A stretch of 64,000 bases of DNA from Acidobacteriaceae bacterium (GTDB taxonomy: Bacteria; Acidobacteriota; Terriglobia; Terriglobales; Acidobacteriaceae). Each line of letters begins with the position of its first letter. The first letter of the stretch is position 1. Below the pieces are notes generated by a model. It ran no database searches, was not told the DNA's origin, and worked only from the letters and a program-made list of their open reading frames with translations. The DNA lies in contig JASHOC010000165.1 of the NCBI GenBank assembly GCA_030041305.1, positions 1 to 64,000 on the forward strand, written 5' to 3'. The position numbers and the translations under genes were made by a program. Below are positions 34,958 to 44,050 of the stretch, piece after piece.

Positions 34958-36151
34958 ATGGCAGCGATGAAAATGTGTTCACTTTTAGGACAAATGAGAC
35001 TTGCCAAGTGGGTCTGCGCTCTTGTTTTTGCCGGCGTGTTCCTGTCTGCGGCTGGATTGGCCGCGCAAACGGCTTCGGAACAGCCCGCGCCGGTTGCGCC
35101 GCCGGGAGATTCGCCGGCCACGGCCGGGACGCCGGCGAGTCTTGCGGCGAAGCTGACACGGCGCGACCTGGCCAAAGCGATGAAGCTGGTGGCCGATTGG
35201 CAACTCGGGCGGCTGCCCGCCGAGCCGCAAGTGGACTGGACGTGGGCCGCGCTCTACGACGGTTTCATGGCCGTTCCACCGCAGGTAGCCGGCGACCGCT
35301 ACCGGCAGGCGATGTTGCGCATCGGCGAAGAGCTCCATTGGCAGCCAGGACCGCGGGTCATGGTGGCGGACGACCAGGCCGTTGGCCAGATGTACATGGA
35401 GCAGTATTTTTTGCACAAAGATCCGAAGATGATGGAGCCCGTGCGCGCGCGCCTCGATGTTGAAATCGCGACGCCTGAGTCGGCGTATCCCAAACAGCCA
35501 CTCTGGTGGTGGTGCGATGCGCTCTTCATGGCCCCGCCCGTCTTTGCCGACATGTTTGCGGCCACCGGAGACGCGAAGTATCTCGACTTCATGGACCGCC
35601 AATGGACCATCACCACCAACCTGCTTTACGACCGGACGAAGCAACTCTACTCGCGCGACGCAACCTACCTTGACAAGCACGAAATGAACGGAGAAAAGAT
35701 TTTCTGGTCGCGTGGGAACGGCTGGGTCATGGGCGGGATAGTGCGCGTGCTCAAGGAATTGCCGGTGGACTCACCCCTGCGGCCGAAGTTCGTGGAACAG
35801 CTCAAGGAGATGTCGGCCGAGATGCTCTCGATTCAGGGCAAGGACGGCCTTTGGCGCCCCGGCCTGCTCGATCCCGGCGCTTATCCGCTGCCTGAGATTT
35901 CCGGCAGCGCCTTCATTACGTATGCGATGGCTTACGGCGTGAACGAGGGCATCCTGGACCGCGCGACGTACGGGCCCGCGGTGGAGAGAGCCTGGATCGG
36001 CATGTTGAAGCATGTGTTCGCGGATGGCCGCCTGGGCTCGATCCAGCCGGTTGGGGCCGCTCCCGGCGCATTTACTGAGACAACCAGCTACGTGTACGGG
36101 GTGGGCGCGTATCTGCTGGCCGGATCGGAGATTTATCGGGCGGCGAAGTGA
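34958..36151 (+). CDS. GH105-like unsaturated rhamnogalacturonyl hydrolase, secreted
   Basis: About 397 aa. An N-terminal signal peptide (WVCALVFAGVFLSAAGLAAQ) precedes an (alpha/alpha)6 barrel typical of GH88/GH105: VDWTWAALYDGFMAV, VADDQAVGQMYMEQYFL, WWWCDALFMAPPVFADM, IFWSRGNGWVMGGIVRVLKELP, GLWRPGLLDPGAYPLPEISGSAFITYAM. The WCDALFM and SRGNGW motifs belong to the catalytic region acting on unsaturated uronic residues of pectin fragments. The start is one of ATGs at 34958, 34967, 34973 or 34994; the last leaves a minimal signal peptide. Confidence 0.88.
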   Translation: MAAMKMCSLLGQMRLAKWVCALVFAGVFLSAAGLAAQTASEQPAPVAPPGDSPATAGTPASLAAKLTRRDLAKAMKLVADWQLGRLPAEPQVDWTWAALYDGFMAVPPQVAGDRYRQAMLRIGEELHWQPGPRVMVADDQAVGQMYMEQYFLHKDPKMMEPVRARLDVEIATPESAYPKQPLWWWCDALFMAPPVFADMFAATGDAKYLDFMDRQWTITTNLLYDRTKQLYSRDATYLDKHEMNGEKIFWSRGNGWVMGGIVRVLKELPVDSPLRPKFVEQLKEMSAEMLSIQGKDGLWRPGLLDPGAYPLPEISGSAFITYAMAYGVNEGILDRATYGPAVERAWIGMLKHVFADGRLGSIQPVGAAPGAFTETTSYVYGVGAYLLAGSEIYRAAK

Positions 36152-36196
36152 GTGGGCCCGGGAACAGAGAACAGAGAGCAGAGCAGGGATAAGGGA
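36150..36196. repeat. GAACAGAGAACAGAGAGCAGAG degenerate tandem words
   Basis: A purine-rich run of 7-8-base words just after the GH105 stop, of the same character as the CAG/GTCAG tracts elsewhere in the window. Confidence 0.45.
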
Positions 36197-36236
36197 TGGG
36201 GATGCGTCGGTTATGCGAGCCCCTTCAGACTTGCGA

Positions 36237-37676
36237 TCACTCCCACACGCCGGTTTGGAGGTACTCATCCATGGCTTTTGCGGCTTTGCGGCCGGCGCCC
36301 ATGGCGAGAATCACGGTGGCGCTGCCGGTAACGATGTCGCCGCCAGCAAAGACGCCGCGCTTCGACGTGCGGAGGGTTTCGGGGTCGGCGACGATGTAAT
36401 TGCGGGCGTTTGTCTTGAGATCAGGCGTAGCGCTCTGCACGATGGGGTTAGCGTGCGTGCCCACGCCGATGATGACGACGCTGGCCGCGAGCACGTGCTC
36501 GGAGCCGCGGACGGGAATGGGACGGCGGCGGCCGCTCGCGTCCGGTTCGCCCAGCTCCATGCGCACGCAACGCGCGCCGGTAAGCCAACCGCCCTCGCCG
36601 CCTAGGAACTCGACGGGATCGGTCAACATCTGGAACCGGATGCCTTCTTCGCGCGCGTGGCGCACCTCTTCAGCGCGGGCGGGCATTTCAGCTTCCGAGC
36701 GCCGGTAGACCAGCGTCGCGGTGCGCGCGCCGAGGTGGCGGGCGGTGCGCACAGCGTCCATGGCGGTGTTGCCGCCGCCAACCACGATCACGTCACGATC
36801 CCGGCAATCGTAAATGGGTTCGTCGAAGCGGGGGTACTGCCAGGCGCGCATGAGGTTGGTGCGGGTAAGGAATTCGTTGGCGGAGTAGACGCCGTTGAGG
36901 TGCTCACCGGGTATGCCGAGAAACTGGGGCAGTCCCGCGCCCGTGGCGACGAAGATGGCGTCGTAGCCTTCGACGCGCATGAGTTCGTCAAGGGTGACGG
37001 TTTTGCCGACGACGACATTGGTTTCGAACTCGACGCCCATGCGGCGGAGGTTATCGATTTCGCGCTTGACGATGGGCTTGGGCAGGCGGAATTCGGGGAT
37101 GCCGTAGACGAGGACTCCACCCGGCTCGTGAAGGGCCTCGAAGACGCGCACACGATGGCCTTTTTGCACCAGGTCGCCGGCGGCGGAGAGGCCGGCCGGT
37201 CCGCTGCCGACAATGGCCACGCTCTTGCCCGTAGGCGGGGCAATAGCGGGAAGACCAAGACTGCCGCTTTCGCGCTCGAAATCGGCGATGAAGCGCTCGA
37301 GGTTGCCGATGGCCAGCGGGTCGCCTTTGCGGCCGAGCACACAGCCGCCCTCGCATTGGTTTTCCTGCGGGCAGACGCGGCCGGTGATGGCGGGCAGGGC
37401 GTTGTCTTCGCGCATTTTGGCCGCGGCGGCGAGGAACTGGCCGGCGCAGATGAGCGCGACGACTTGCTTGATTTTGACGCCAACCGGACAGTTGACCTGA
37501 CAGGTTGGGCGGGCGCAGGCGAGGCAGCGCGTGGCTTCGGTGATTGCATCGGTCTCATGGAGACCGAGGTTCACTTCTTCGAAGCAATGGGACCGGGCTT
37601 CCGGATCGATAGCCGGCATCGCGACGCGCGGAATCCTCATGCGCGCCTTGAGCGGGAGCGGATTGGCTTCAATCAT
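36237..37676 (-). CDS. gltA: NADPH-dependent glutamate synthase small-chain-like / NfnB-like flavoprotein
   Basis: 479 aa. The N-terminus carries two [4Fe-4S] motifs, CLACARPTCQVNCP and CPQENQCEGGCVLG. These are followed by an FAD site VAIVGSGPAGLSAAGDL near residue 150 and a NADPH site VIVVGGGNTAMDAVRTARHLGAR. This organisation is shared by the GOGAT small chain and by the large subunit of NfnAB/sulfide dehydrogenase. The neighbour encodes the FNR-like small subunit, ending 8 bases inside this gene, so the pair fits NfnAB, which couples ferredoxin, NADH and NADP(H). No GOGAT large chain is present. GAGGAGG lies before the ATG. Confidence 0.88.
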   Translation of the reverse strand: MIEANPLPLKARMRIPRVAMPAIDPEARSHCFEEVNLGLHETDAITEATRCLACARPTCQVNCPVGVKIKQVVALICAGQFLAAAAKMREDNALPAITGRVCPQENQCEGGCVLGRKGDPLAIGNLERFIADFERESGSLGLPAIAPPTGKSVAIVGSGPAGLSAAGDLVQKGHRVRVFEALHEPGGVLVYGIPEFRLPKPIVKREIDNLRRMGVEFETNVVVGKTVTLDELMRVEGYDAIFVATGAGLPQFLGIPGEHLNGVYSANEFLTRTNLMRAWQYPRFDEPIYDCRDRDVIVVGGGNTAMDAVRTARHLGARTATLVYRRSEAEMPARAEEVRHAREEGIRFQMLTDPVEFLGGEGGWLTGARCVRMELGEPDASGRRRPIPVRGSEHVLAASVVIIGVGTHANPIVQSATPDLKTNARNYIVADPETLRTSKRGVFAGGDIVTGSATVILAMGAGRKAAKAMDEYLQTGVWE

Positions 37677-38595
37677 TGCGCCCCTCCTCGTCCGCCAACT
37701 CGGCCCGCAGCCGCGCCAGTTCGTCCTCCTTGGCCGCCAGTTCAGCGCGGAGCTGCGCCAGCTCTTTGGCCTTGTCCGCCTCGAACTGCTTCAGCGACGC
37801 GCACTCCTTGTCGCGGTACATGGCGTTGCGTTGCATGAGTACGTCGAAATTGACTTCGGCGGCGTCGAACTCGGGACCGTCGACGCACGCAAACTTGCTC
37901 TGGTTGCCAATCAGCACGCGGCAACCACCGCACATGCCGGTGCCGTCGACCATGATGGAATTGAGGCTGACCACGGTTTGAATGCCGAGCGGCGTGGTGA
38001 GCTGGGCCACGGCGCGCATCATGGGCACAGGGCCTACGGCGAGGACGAAGTTGATGGCGCGGCCCGAGTCAAGCAGTTCCTTGAGCTTTTTCGTCACCAA
38101 GCCGGACTCACCGTAACTGCCGTCGTCGGTCATGATGTAGGTTTCGGAGCTGGCGGCGCGGATTTCGTCCTCGAAGACCACCATTTCGCGGGTGCGTGCG
38201 CCTTCAATGAAGATGACGTGGTTATCGGCGTCTTTGAGAGCCTTGGCAGTGGGCAGCGCCATGGCTGTGCCCACACTGCCAGCCACCACCGCGACCGTGC
38301 CGTAGCGCTTGATTGCAGAGGGGTGGCCGAGGGGGCCGACGATGTCGAGAATGCAGTCGCCGGCTTCGAGGCAATTGAGCAGCGACGTAGTCTTGCCGAC
38401 GGCCTGCACGGCGAGGGTCACGGTTCCTGCGGAGGGGTCGGAGCTTTTGATGGTGAGGGGAATGCGCTCCCCACGCTCGCGCAGGCGAACAATGACGAAC
38501 TGCCCGGGGCGCTGCTTGCGGGCGATGCGCGGCGCCTCGATGGTAAACTGCCTGATTTTGAAACCGACGTCGCGGGCTTCGATAATCCTGTACAT
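37669..38595 (-). CDS. NfnA-like ferredoxin-NADP reductase / sulfide dehydrogenase small subunit
   Basis: 308 aa. The FNR-type FAD domain shows QRPGQFVIVRLRERGERIPLTI, then the NAD domain VAVVAGSVGTAMALPTAKAL and LAVGPVPMMRAVAQLT. The C-terminal iron-sulfur motif DGTGMCGGCRVLIGNQSKFACVDGPEFD matches the NfnA/pyrimidine-type [2Fe-2S] region. An added C-terminal segment of ~35 residues (ELAQLRAELAAKEDELARLR) is a heptad-like coiled coil not usual for the family. The start at 38595 replaces the track's 41-residue extension. Its stop overlaps the gltA-like start, so translation is coupled. Confidence 0.87.
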   Translation of the reverse strand: MYRIIEARDVGFKIRQFTIEAPRIARKQRPGQFVIVRLRERGERIPLTIKSSDPSAGTVTLAVQAVGKTTSLLNCLEAGDCILDIVGPLGHPSAIKRYGTVAVVAGSVGTAMALPTAKALKDADNHVIFIEGARTREMVVFEDEIRAASSETYIMTDDGSYGESGLVTKKLKELLDSGRAINFVLAVGPVPMMRAVAQLTTPLGIQTVVSLNSIMVDGTGMCGGCRVLIGNQSKFACVDGPEFDAAEVNFDVLMQRNAMYRDKECASLKQFEADKAKELAQLRAELAAKEDELARLRAELADEEGRND

Positions 38596-38973
38596 CGGCG
38601 CCGGACTCCCGATCCGGTGAAAGGCCCCCCAGGGTGAATGGACGATCTCGCATGGACGCGCTGCGGGAAACGAGAAGGGGCGTCCGATCCTCGGGGCAGG
38701 CCGTGGCCCATCCTGCAACTCGATTATTCAGGCAAGTGGCGGAAGGATGGTGTGATGCGAGTCACGGGGGTGCTACGGGCAGCCGGCGGCGCGGCCGCGC
38801 AAATTATCGCGGCGTTCACAAATTTGTAACCAGATGTGCATACTGACCCGCTATTGCTCGAATGAGCCGGGCTCTTCGAGCTTTGGGAATGGATATTGCA
38901 ATCCCCACGACATGACCTACAAGTCAGGCGCCCCAAATCGCCAGAGGACACACCCCGGCATGGAGGATCATCG
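38596..38973. other. Divergent intergenic region
   Basis: About 380 bases between the NfnA-like gene (minus) and the phosphoesterase gene (plus). No gene or known element is visible apart from a small palindrome-like ACAAATTTGT near 38818. Confidence 0.4.
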
Positions 38974-40587
38974 ATGCAAAAACCCCCTGCGTTCCGGGTC
39001 GCTCTCTTACTGTCCGCCGGCTGCATGGCGAATCCGCTTGCAGCCCGCGCACAGGCCGATTTCAGCCAAACCGCAACTCCCATCAAGCACGTGGTGGTGA
39101 TCTTCGGGGAAAACATCTCGTTCGATCACTACTGGGGGACCTACCCTTACGCCACGAATCCCGCCGGCGAGCCGCGTTTTACCCCCGCTCCCGGCACTCC
39201 CAGCGTGAACGGATTCACAGCCGCTCTGCTGACCGCCAATCCCAACTTCCTCAATACCGCCGGCAACGGGGCCGGAGCGTCCAACCCCTTACGGCTGGAC
39301 CGCTCCCAGGCCGCAACCGCCGATCAGGATCACGACTACACCCCGGAACAGGAAGCCTTCCATGCCGGGCTCATGGACTCCTTTCCGGAATTCACGGGAA
39401 CCCCGGGACCTCCACCCTCGGCTGACACCACCAGCGGACTGGTGATGGGCTATTACGACGGCAATACCGTCACTGCGCTGTGGAACTACGCTCAGCGCTA
39501 CGCTCTGAATGACAACGCCTACGGGACCACCTTCGGTCCGTCGTCGGTGGGGGCGATTAACCTGATCTCCGGCCAAACCAATAACGTGACGGACGAGATA
39601 AACGCCAGCGGCGATATCGTCGGCGACGGCAGCGGCGGTTATACCCTCATCAGCGACGCCAATCCCATTGGCGACAAGTGCACCGGCACCACGAGCGGCC
39701 AGGTCAGCATGGGCGGCACGAATATCGGCGATCTGCTCGACCAGGCCGGCATCACTTGGGGATGGTTCGAGGGGGGCTTCGACCTTACGATCACCAACCC
39801 CAACGGAACCACGGGATGCGCCCGTTCTCACACCTCAACGGTGACAGGCGTGACGGAGACGGACTATATCGAACATCACGAGCCGTTCCAGTACTACACT
39901 TCCACGTCGAATCTCGTGCACGTTCGCCCCTCCTCGGTGGCGATGATCGGTCACGACGACGGGGCCGTGCACCATCAATACGACACCCACGACTTCTTCG
40001 ACACAGTGAGAGCGGGGAACATGCCCGCAGTGAGCTTCCTCAAAGCTCCTGGCTACCAGGACGCCCACGCCGGCTACTCCGATCCGCTCGATGAACAGAC
40101 TTTCGTGGTCAACGTGATCAACTTCCTCATGAGCTCGCCGTATTGGTCCTCGACGGCGGTAATCATCAATTACGACGACTCCGACGGATGGTACGATCAT
40201 CAGCTCGGCCAAATCGTAAACCAGTCCACGACTGCGGACGACATGCTGACCGGAGATGGCCATTGCGGCAATGGAACCGACACCGCGCTTCCCGGACCCA
40301 GCGGCGCCGCTCACGCGCAGGGCCGCTGCGGCTACGGTCCGCGCATTCCCATGATGGTGATCTCTCCCTGGGCGAAATCGAACTTTGTCGACCACACGCT
40401 GACCGATCAGAGTTCGATCATCCGCTTTATCGAAGACAACTGGCTGGGCGGACAACGCATCGGCGACGGGTCGTTCGACGCCATTGCCGGCTCCCTAGAC
40501 AACATGTTCGACTTCAGCCACTTCAACATGCGCGCACCGTACATGCTCAGCCCCTCGACGGGCGAGCCGATCGGCAGCATACACTGA
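38974..40587 (+). CDS. Phospholipase C / acid phosphatase AcpA-family phosphoesterase, secreted
   Basis: 537 aa of the phosphoesterase (PF04185-type) family. After a signal peptide (VALLLSAGCMANPLAARAQA) comes IKHVVVIFGENISFDHYWGTYP, the conserved metal-binding Glu-Asn opening. It is followed by TFGPSSVGAINLISGQT, HHQYDTHDFFDTVRAGNMPAVSFLKAPGYQDAHAGYSDPLDEQ, AVIINYDDSDGWYDH and GYGPRIPMMVISPWAK. These residues form the phosphatase/phospholipase C active site. The ATG at 38974 has GGAGG eight bases upstream; the track start is too early. It is likely periplasmic or extracellular and scavenges phosphate or attacks phospholipids. A Cys near the signal cleavage site (SAGC) could make it a lipoprotein. 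Confidence 0.92.
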   Translation: MQKPPAFRVALLLSAGCMANPLAARAQADFSQTATPIKHVVVIFGENISFDHYWGTYPYATNPAGEPRFTPAPGTPSVNGFTAALLTANPNFLNTAGNGAGASNPLRLDRSQAATADQDHDYTPEQEAFHAGLMDSFPEFTGTPGPPPSADTTSGLVMGYYDGNTVTALWNYAQRYALNDNAYGTTFGPSSVGAINLISGQTNNVTDEINASGDIVGDGSGGYTLISDANPIGDKCTGTTSGQVSMGGTNIGDLLDQAGITWGWFEGGFDLTITNPNGTTGCARSHTSTVTGVTETDYIEHHEPFQYYTSTSNLVHVRPSSVAMIGHDDGAVHHQYDTHDFFDTVRAGNMPAVSFLKAPGYQDAHAGYSDPLDEQTFVVNVINFLMSSPYWSSTAVIINYDDSDGWYDHQLGQIVNQSTTADDMLTGDGHCGNGTDTALPGPSGAAHAQGRCGYGPRIPMMVISPWAKSNFVDHTLTDQSSIIRFIEDNWLGGQRIGDGSFDAIAGSLDNMFDFSHFNMRAPYMLSPSTGEPIGSIH

Positions 40588-40600
40588 TAGTTCCTCGGCG

Positions 40601-40634
40601 GTCCGGCTCTTTGCAAAACTGCGAAGGGCCGGAC
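40601..40634 (+). terminator. Hairpin after the phosphoesterase gene
   Basis: GTCCGGC pairs with GCCGGAC, extended by TCTT/AAG. It lacks a T-run, so it is only a weak terminator candidate. Confidence 0.4.
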
Positions 40635-40677
40635 GGCTTGCACGACGATACCGCCCTCCTTCAAGCGACAATACGGA

Positions 40678-42333
40678 ATGCCTGGTCGATTTCATTCATC
40701 CCGCCGCGTTTTTCTGCGTAATGCCGGCTTCGCCTTCGCCGGATTTCAACTGAAACCGCCGGGCGAGACCCCGGATCAAGCCCCGGTCCCGGGAAGGCGT
40801 CCGGTCAAAACCCGCCACGAGTCGGCGGCTCTCGATCCTTCCACTCTGGCGCCCTTTGTCGATCCGTTGCCCCTGCCGCAGGTTGCTCGGCCCCTGGGAA
40901 CACGCGTGCATCCTGAGAAGCCCGGCGAAAGCCTTCCCTGCTACCACATGGCGATGCGCGAGGCTCTCATCAAAATTCATCGCGATGTACCGCCGACGCG
41001 GATGTGGTGCTTTGGAGATCGCTTTCCGGGCCCGACTATTGAGACCGAGAGCGGTCAGGCGGTGATGGTGGACTGGGAAAATCGGCTTCCCCCGCGCCAT
41101 TTTCTGCCCATCGACCACTCTCTGGAGGGCGCCGGAATTTCTTTGCCCGAGGTGCGCACCGTCGTGCACCTTCACGGCGGGCGTACGCCTCCCGAAAGTG
41201 ACGGATACCCGGAAAAATGGATCGTGCCCGGGCAGACGCAGTCCTGTTTCTATCCCTCGGGTCAGCGCGCGGCGCTGCTTTTTTACCATGATCACGCCAT
41301 GGGCATTAACCGCCTGAACATCTACGCCGGCTTGCAGGGGTTTTTTATCGTGCGCGATGCGCGCGAGGACTCCTTGCGTCTTCCCGCCGGCCGATACGAA
41401 ATTCCCTTGATGATCAGCGACCGGCAGTTTACCCGGGACGGTCAACTTTTCTACCCGGTTTCTCCGGATCCTGACCGGCCGTGGGTGCCAGAGGTTTTTG
41501 GGAACGCCATTCTGGTGAACGGCAAGCTGCTGCCTTACCACGAAGTGGAACCGCGAAGGTATCGTCTGCGCCTGATGAACGGCTCCAACGGGCGCTTCTA
41601 CCGCTTTGCGCTGTCGAACCGGGCTCCTTTTCACGTGATCGCCAACGATCAGGGCTTGCTGCCCGCCCCGGTTGCGGCGCGCCGCCTGCCCTTGGCACCC
41701 GCCGAACGCGCCGAGATCGTGGTGGATTTTGCGCCCTTTGCCGGCTCGAACCTCCGCCTGGTCAGCGATTCTTTCGACATTCTCCAGTTCCGGGTCGCCA
41801 AAGAGGGGGTTCACGACGACAGCGATCTGCCTTCTGTGTTCGACGAACCGCGCGAAGAAGTAAGCGAGACAGTGGCGGTGGGCAGCCGCAGGCTCACGCT
41901 CGATGAGCGGCTGGACAAGGTGCAGCGGTCCATGGGCATGCTGCTGAACAACACCCCCTGGAGCGCGCCGGTGACGGAGACTCCCAAGCTGCATTCTGCG
42001 GAGATTTGGGAATTGGTGAATCTGACCGACGACTCCCACCCCATTCATCTACACCTGGTCCGGTTCAAAATTCTCGATCGCCGTGCATTCGACACATTCG
42101 AATTCATGAACAGGGGCGCTTTGCGCTATACCGGGCCGGCGCAACCGCCAGAATCGTTTGAATCCGGATGGAAAGACACCGCGCGCGCGGACCCGGGCAT
42201 GGTGACGCGCATTCTTGTGCCCTTTGAAGATTACGCCGGCCGTTACGTCTGGCATTGTCACATACTCGAACATGAAGACAACGAGATGATGCGTCCTTAC
42301 GAGATTTTGCCGTCAGACAAAACGCCCGCATAG
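40678..42333 (+). CDS. Tat-exported multicopper oxidase (CotA/bilirubin-oxidase-like)
   Basis: 551 aa. It opens with a twin-arginine signal, SSRRVFLRNAGFAFAG. All four copper-binding blocks are present: HLHGG (~164), FYHDHAMG (~205), HPIHLHLVRF (~455) and the combined T1/T3 block WHCHILEHEDNEMM (~526), whose Met is the likely axial T1 ligand. The enzyme oxidises phenolic, bilirubin-like or metal substrates with oxygen in the periplasm, and the exact substrate cannot be read from sequence. It follows the phosphoesterase by 90 bases on the same strand. Confidence 0.93.
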   Translation: MPGRFHSSRRVFLRNAGFAFAGFQLKPPGETPDQAPVPGRRPVKTRHESAALDPSTLAPFVDPLPLPQVARPLGTRVHPEKPGESLPCYHMAMREALIKIHRDVPPTRMWCFGDRFPGPTIETESGQAVMVDWENRLPPRHFLPIDHSLEGAGISLPEVRTVVHLHGGRTPPESDGYPEKWIVPGQTQSCFYPSGQRAALLFYHDHAMGINRLNIYAGLQGFFIVRDAREDSLRLPAGRYEIPLMISDRQFTRDGQLFYPVSPDPDRPWVPEVFGNAILVNGKLLPYHEVEPRRYRLRLMNGSNGRFYRFALSNRAPFHVIANDQGLLPAPVAARRLPLAPAERAEIVVDFAPFAGSNLRLVSDSFDILQFRVAKEGVHDDSDLPSVFDEPREEVSETVAVGSRRLTLDERLDKVQRSMGMLLNNTPWSAPVTETPKLHSAEIWELVNLTDDSHPIHLHLVRFKILDRRAFDTFEFMNRGALRYTGPAQPPESFESGWKDTARADPGMVTRILVPFEDYAGRYVWHCHILEHEDNEMMRPYEILPSDKTPA

Positions 42334-42533
42334 GCATTCCGGCGCACGGTTCGGGCGCATCGAATCGCGACCTGCCGCGCCCCACGAGCCAGCGGCTGTT
42401 CGCGCAGTTTGGAAGCGCTTTCCGGTATACTGAAGATTCGGCTGGGCAAAGGCGGGGAGGATAGAGACGCCCCGGAGATGCCGGCGCGGCGCCGCGATGG
42501 GCCGCAATTTTGGAAATTTTCCGGAGTGGGACG
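42334..42533. other. Leader region of rpmB
   Basis: About 200 bases without an ORF. A GGAG lies eight bases before the rpmB ATG. Confidence 0.4.
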
Positions 42534-42722
42534 ATGGCAAAGGTATGCGACATTTGCGGCAAAGCGCCGCAGTTCGGCAACAATATTTCGCACGCGCACA
42601 ACGTGACGCGGCGGCGCTGGAACCCGAACCTGCAAGTGGTGAAAGCGCTGGTAAACGGCGCGCCCAAGCGGCTGCGGGTGTGCGCAAGCTGCATCAAGAG
42701 CGGCAGGGTCGCCAAGGCGTAA
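42534..42722 (+). CDS. rpmB: 50S ribosomal protein L28
   Basis: 62 aa, the normal length. It begins [34 protein letters not shown] and ends in [16 protein letters not shown]. Four cysteines in two CxxC pairs (C5, C8, C50, C53) make this the zinc-binding (C+) form. It is a single gene with its own terminator just downstream; L33 is not adjacent. Confidence 0.97.
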   Translation: MAKVCDICGKAPQFGNNISHAHNVTRRRWNPNLQVVKALVNGAPKRLRVCASCIKSGRVAKA

Positions 42723-42742
42723 GGTAAAGTTCGGGAATCCCG

Positions 42743-42775
42743 AAAACCCGTCCCTTGCGGACGGGTTTTCTGTTT
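42743..42775 (+). terminator. Rho-independent terminator after rpmB
   Basis: AAAACCCGTCC pairs with GGACGGGTTTT around CTTGC, followed by TTCTGTTT. Strong stem 20 bases after the stop. Confidence 0.9.
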
Positions 42776-42869
42776 CCGGACAGATTTCTCCAGGTCCAGG
42801 CCTCAAAAACCCTAGCAGGGCTTTCCGCATCCCATTGCTTAAGCGCTAATAGAGGCGAGCATGGCGTGT

Positions 42870-42910
42870 GGGGGGGGGTAACTGAGCGGGGTTTGGCAAG
42901 GGGGGTGGGG
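42870..42910 (+). other. Four-tract G-run (possible G-quadruplex)
   Basis: G9, then 9 bases, GGGG, 8 bases, GGGGGG, T, GGGG on the plus strand, about 40 bases before the methyltransferase start. In the leader it could form an RNA G-quadruplex. Confidence 0.5.
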
Positions 42911-42949
42911 ATAAGCGCATTTTTGAGGTATTGTGCCGTGGTCGGAATT

Positions 42950-43906
42950 ATGCGGAGCAGTTGGGTCAGGACGACCGTTTCCTCTGTTTTTCAGTTTGTC
43001 CAGGACAGGTTGGGCGTCAGCGTGACGCCTTCGCACTATTATTTCCCGGTTCCGAAACTGCGGACCCTGCAAAATAAAGACTGGCGCGCCCGCCAGCCGT
43101 GTGCGGCCATCGATTTCCGTTTTGAGGATCAGCTCGACCGGCTAAACACGGAACTGCGTCCGTTCGCTCCGGAATGGCGTTTCGCCGATCACCAGAACGG
43201 GAGCAAAAGCGAGTTTCATTTCAACAATGGGTTTTTTGAGCATATCGACGCCGAGGTGGCGTACTCGTTTGTGCGCCAGCGCAAGCCCCGGCGGATTGTC
43301 GAGGTTGGGTGCGGGAATACGACCCTGCTGCTAGCTGCGGCGGTAAGGAGAAACGCCGAAGAGGGATTTGCCTGCGAACTGCATGGGATCGACCCCCATC
43401 CTTCGCTGTTTTTGAAAGAGGGCGTTCCGGGCCTGACGCAGTTGATCGAAGAACCGGTCCAGCGCGCGCCCGTCGAGCTGTTCCGTGCGCTCGAGGAAAA
43501 CGACATCCTGTTTATTGATTCGAGTCATGTGGTTTCGATCGACAGCGATGTCGTGTACGAACTTCTGAACATTCTGCCCGACCTGAAGCCGGGCGTCCTG
43601 GTGCATTTTCATGACATTTTCGCTCCCCTGGATTACCCGGAAAAATTCGTGAAGAAGAATCTCTGCTTCTGGGGCGAGCAGTATCTGCTGGAAGCCTTTC
43701 TCTCGTTTAATTCGGAGTTCAAGGTGCTATGGGCGGGAAGCGCGATGCAGCATCACCACGCGGATGTTCTGCGGGATGCATTTCCGGGGTGGGAAGGCAG
43801 CTTTGAGCGGATGCCGTCGCCACTGAAGATGTTTGTTCCCAGCCTGGACGGGGTGAACGTGTGGCCCTGCAGCTTCTGGGTCGCCAAAAATGGATTGAAC
43901 CACTGA
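42950..43906 (+). CDS. Class I SAM-dependent methyltransferase
   Basis: 318 aa. The SAM site is RRIVEVGCGNTTLLLAAAVRR with the acidic loop at LHGIDPHPS, followed by ENDILFIDSSHVVSIDSDVVYELLNILPDLKPGVLVHFHDIFAPLDYP, the pattern of Methyltransf_24-type enzymes often linked to glycan or secondary metabolism. A likely substrate is unknown. The start at 42950 has a GGA word upstream; the track ORF (42755) runs back through the terminator and the G-rich tract and is rejected. The gene is isolated between rpmB and msrB. Confidence 0.85.
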   Translation: MRSSWVRTTVSSVFQFVQDRLGVSVTPSHYYFPVPKLRTLQNKDWRARQPCAAIDFRFEDQLDRLNTELRPFAPEWRFADHQNGSKSEFHFNNGFFEHIDAEVAYSFVRQRKPRRIVEVGCGNTTLLLAAAVRRNAEEGFACELHGIDPHPSLFLKEGVPGLTQLIEEPVQRAPVELFRALEENDILFIDSSHVVSIDSDVVYELLNILPDLKPGVLVHFHDIFAPLDYPEKFVKKNLCFWGEQYLLEAFLSFNSEFKVLWAGSAMQHHHADVLRDAFPGWEGSFERMPSPLKMFVPSLDGVNVWPCSFWVAKNGLNH

Positions 43907-44050
43907 TTCGGGCGGGATGTATGCCCCGAAGATTGACCGCGCCACCCCCCGGGTAACCGGAAAGCCCCGTTTGCCTTTTAATTCCTGTTCCACAGCCGGG
44001 CGCCCCTGAATGAACAATTTGCCGCAGGGCAAACCGGCAAAAACCTCCCC

